Source: Stella humosa
Lineage (GTDB): Bacteria; Pseudomonadota; Alphaproteobacteria; ATCC43930; Allostellaceae
Assembly (NCBI RefSeq): GCF_006738645.1
Contig: NZ_AP019700.1
Coordinates: 1,438,001-1,502,000 of the forward strand
Direction of reading: 5' to 3'
DNA length: 64,000 nt
Shown: positions 62,294-64,000 of the stretch, piece by piece
How the letters are laid out: every line of letters starts with the position of its first letter
Numbering within the stretch: position 1 is the first letter of the stretch
Program-made: the position numbers and the translations under genes
The notes under the pieces: generated by a model
The model's database searches: none
What the model saw: only the letters and a program-made list of their open reading frames with translations
Told to the model about the DNA's origin: nothing

Positions 62294-63153
62294 GCCCCAT
62301 GAGCACGACCTTCAAGGCGGCCTGCATCCAGATGACGACGGCGCGCGACATGGCGCCCAACATCGATACCATCGCCAGCCTGACCCGGCAGGCGCGCTCG
62401 GCCGGCGCCGACCTCGTGATGACGCCCGAGGTCAGCAACATGATCGAGCCGGACCGCAAGGCCCAGCTCGCCAAGGTGCGCTTCGAGGGCGACGACCCGA
62501 TGCTGGCCGCCGGCCGCGACCTGGCGCGCGAGACCGGGGTGTGGCTGCTGTTGGGCTCGCTGGCCGTGAAGGCCGAGGGCGAGGAGCGGCTGGCCAACCG
62601 TTCGTTCCTGTTGTCGCCCGCGGGCGAGATCGTCGCGCGTTACGACAAGATCCACATGTTCGATGTCGACCTGGCGGGCGGCGAGAGCTATCGCGAGAGC
62701 AATCGCTTCCGGCCCGGCGAGCAGGCGGTGGTGGCCGACCTGCCCTGGGGCCGGCTCGGCATGACGATCTGCTACGACATGCGCTTTGCCTATCTCTACC
62801 GGGCGCTGGCCCATGCAGGGGCTACGATGCTGTCGGTGCCGGCGGCCTTCACCGTGCCGACCGGGCGCGCCCACTGGCACACGCTGCTGCGCGCGCGCGC
62901 GATCGAGACCGGCTGCTACGTCTTCGCCCCGGCCCAGACCGGCGAGCATGCCGAGGGCCGGCGGACCTATGGCCATTCGCTGATCATCTCGCCCTGGGGC
63001 GAGGTGCTGGCGGATGCCGAGGAAGCCGTTGGCTTCGTCATGGCCGAGATCGACCCGGCCAAAGTGGTGGAGGCGCGCCGCATGGTGCCCGCACTCGGCC
63101 ACGACCGCCCGTTCGCCCTGCCGGGCCAGCCGATCGCCCGGGCCGCGGAGTAG
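62290..63153 (+). CDS. Carbon-nitrogen hydrolase (nitrilase superfamily, Nit1-like)
   Basis: This 287-residue enzyme has the three nitrilase catalytic regions: a glutamate in [10 protein letters not shown], a lysine in [12 protein letters not shown] and a cysteine in [16 protein letters not shown]. The [17 protein letters not shown] segment fits the Nit1/omega-amidase-like branch, which removes ammonia from deaminated glutathione or related amides. Overlap with the glutaredoxin gene suits a glutathione-repair role. ATG 62299 is an alternative start. Confidence 0.9.
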   Translation: MSPMSTTFKAACIQMTTARDMAPNIDTIASLTRQARSAGADLVMTPEVSNMIEPDRKAQLAKVRFEGDDPMLAAGRDLARETGVWLLLGSLAVKAEGEERLANRSFLLSPAGEIVARYDKIHMFDVDLAGGESYRESNRFRPGEQAVVADLPWGRLGMTICYDMRFAYLYRALAHAGATMLSVPAAFTVPTGRAHWHTLLRARAIETGCYVFAPAQTGEHAEGRRTYGHSLIISPWGEVLADAEEAVGFVMAEIDPAKVVEARRMVPALGHDRPFALPGQPIARAAE

Positions 63154-63164
63154 GCGGCCGGCCG

Positions 63165-63635
63165 ATGATCCTCTTCAACCTGCGCTGCACCGCGGGACAT
63201 ACGTTCGAGGCCTGGTTCCGCAACGGCGACACCTATGACCGGCAGGCGAACGCCAAGGCCGTCGCCTGCCCGGTCTGCGGCACCAATGCGGTCGAGAAGG
63301 CGCTGATGGCGCCGCGCATCTCCAAGGGGACGAAGCCGCGGCAGGAAATGGTCAAGGCCGTGGACGCGGCACCGCCCGCGCCGCCGGCCGAACCGACGCC
63401 CGAAATGGCCAAGGCGGCCGAGATGCTGCGCGTGCTGCGCGAGGCGCGGCGGCTGGTCGAGCAGAACTGCGACTATGTCGGCAAGGACTTCGCCGAAGAG
63501 GCCCGCAAGATCCACTACGGCGAGACCGATCGCCACAACATCTACGGCGAATCGACCGAGGACGAAGCCCGCGCCCTGGCCGAGGAGGGGATCGAATTCG
63601 GCCGCATCCCGTGGGTCCCGGTGGCCGACCAGTGA
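63165..63635 (+). CDS. DUF1178 family protein
   Basis: This 156-residue protein begins MILFNLRCTAGHTFEAWF and then CPVCG, giving a Cys-rich N-terminal zinc-ribbon-like module. A proline/alanine linker leads to a helical region and the conserved C-terminus HYGETDRHNIYGESTEDEAR. This is the DUF1178 pattern, found mainly in proteobacteria next to nitrilase genes. The function is unknown. Confidence 0.9.
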   Translation: MILFNLRCTAGHTFEAWFRNGDTYDRQANAKAVACPVCGTNAVEKALMAPRISKGTKPRQEMVKAVDAAPPAPPAEPTPEMAKAAEMLRVLREARRLVEQNCDYVGKDFAEEARKIHYGETDRHNIYGESTEDEARALAEEGIEFGRIPWVPVADQ

Positions 63636-63802
63636 CGATGCCCGGCTGACGATGCCCGGGCGGCTTGAATCCCGCCGGCGGAAGCGTTACCTTCGCCCCA
63701 TGGTCATGCGCACGATCCTCGTTCCCTCGGGCACGCCCCGATTTTGCGGCCGCTGGTTTCCACCGGCGGCCTAGGCAACAGCGACACGCGCGCAACCCTG
63801 CC

Positions 63803-63833
63803 AAAGCCGCCCGGACCCCTCCGAGGCGGCTTT
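63803..63833 (+). terminator. Hairpin in the 3' gap after DUF1178
   Basis: aaagccgcc and ggcggcttt form a perfect 9-bp stem around a 13-nt loop, followed by ttctc. It sits 167 nt past the DUF1178 stop and 76 nt before the next start. It may be the operon terminator or a leader hairpin of the next gene. The 274-nt gap otherwise shows only a short direct repeat (gacgatgcccgg, twice) near 63638-63658. Confidence 0.45.
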
Positions 63834-63909
63834 CTCATGTCCGACATCCGACATAGAGGCACCGCCAGAGGTGCCGGACGGCCTCCACCCGATCCAAACG
63901 GAGGCTTCC

Positions 63910-64000
63910 ATGTTCGATTTCGACGTCGTCACCGGCCCGACCCACGGCACCACCCAGCCCGCAGCGGCGGCCGAGCCGCAGCCGGCCCAGCGCCCCGCCG
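63910..64000 (+). CDS. Start of an unidentified gene
   Basis: ATG 63910 is preceded by GGAGG at 63900-63904 with 5 nt spacing, a good ribosome site. The first 30 residues (MFDFDVVTGPTHGTTQPAAA and more) are proline-, alanine- and glutamine-rich, with no signal peptide. The frame stays open to the window edge. Too little is visible to name a family. Confidence 0.55.
   Translation, partial: MFDFDVVTGPTHGTTQPAAAAEPQPAQRPA

Noticed and set aside
63638-63660. Tandem gacgatgcccgg repeat
   Set aside because: Only two copies; too short to call a functional repeat.
63665-63856. 63-codon plus-strand frame after DUF1178
   Set aside because: No ribosome site, low-complexity sequence, and it spans the hairpin at 63803-63833.
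1-64000. tRNA, rRNA, CRISPR array, insertion sequence or integrase
   Set aside because: No cloverleaf with a GTTCGAAT-type arm, no regularly spaced repeats and no transposase or integrase motifs were seen on either strand.

Overview
The window is GC-rich bacterial DNA packed with genes. Several features point to an alphaproteobacterium, probably Rhodospirillales-like (inference). These are an NDUFA12-type complex I accessory gene next to mlaD and a DUF2155 gene, a very large B12-dependent ribonucleotide reductase, a SAM-II riboswitch, SPINDLY-type TPR glycosyltransferases, and a grx / nitrilase / DUF1178 block. Most operons use 4-bp ATGA or GTGA stop/start overlaps. No rRNA, tRNA, CRISPR array, transposase or integrase was found.

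Layout. 1-3.8 kb: the 5' part of an RTX-type protein (cut by the window edge), a small cytochrome c, an SDR oxidoreductase, an OppD-type ATPase and two uncharacterised genes behind a perfect palindrome. 3.8-8.6 kb (minus): an oligopeptide-type ABC operon (F ATPase, binding protein, two permeases) whose D ATPase lies across the two unknown genes on the other strand. 8.7-11.7 kb: a DevBCA-type exporter. 11.8-21.2 kb: a six-gene operon with a fused HyuA-HyuB hydantoinase/oxoprolinase and a complete peptide-type ABC transporter, ending in a REP-like inverted repeat. 21.4-25.0 kb (minus): a short HyuA, a DUF917 protein and a 3-hydroxyacyl-CoA/carnitine dehydrogenase-like enzyme. 25.3-29.0 kb (minus): nrdJ with an NrdR-like box. 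29.3-36.6 kb: an EamA permease, NDUFA12-mlaD-DUF2155, a sulfatase, a VOC protein, a GNAT-like gene with a palindromic promoter, an XRE regulator with a partner gene, and an SDR. 36.7-46.3 kb: three tandem OGT/SPINDLY-like TPR glycosyltransferases overlapping an acyl-CoA synthetase and a DUF4424 gene.

46.3-57.7 kb looks catabolic. A minus-strand operon encodes an M19 dipeptidase-like protein, a NitT/TauT-type ABC transporter, a phytoene-dehydrogenase-like flavoprotein and an ACMSD-like amidohydrolase. It has a LacI-type operator upstream and its probable LacI regulator next door. Divergent from the regulator is a LigI-like lactone hydrolase followed by a TRAP transporter. 57.7-61.9 kb holds two paralogous O-succinylhomoserine sulfhydrylase genes (metZ). 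Between them sits a compact restriction-modification pair: an MT-A70 adenine methyltransferase and a BglII/BstYI-like endonuclease. The second metZ is preceded by a SAM-II riboswitch whose expression platform reads as an antiterminator/terminator switch. 62.0-64.0 kb: glutaredoxin, nitrilase, DUF1178 and the start of an unidentified gene.

The observations most worth following up are the SAM-II attenuator on only one of two metZ copies, the restriction-modification insertion, the triplicated OGT operon, the two-gene module with a palindromic operator that interrupts the opp locus, and the LacI-controlled uptake/catabolic operon whose M19 protein lacks normal zinc ligands.
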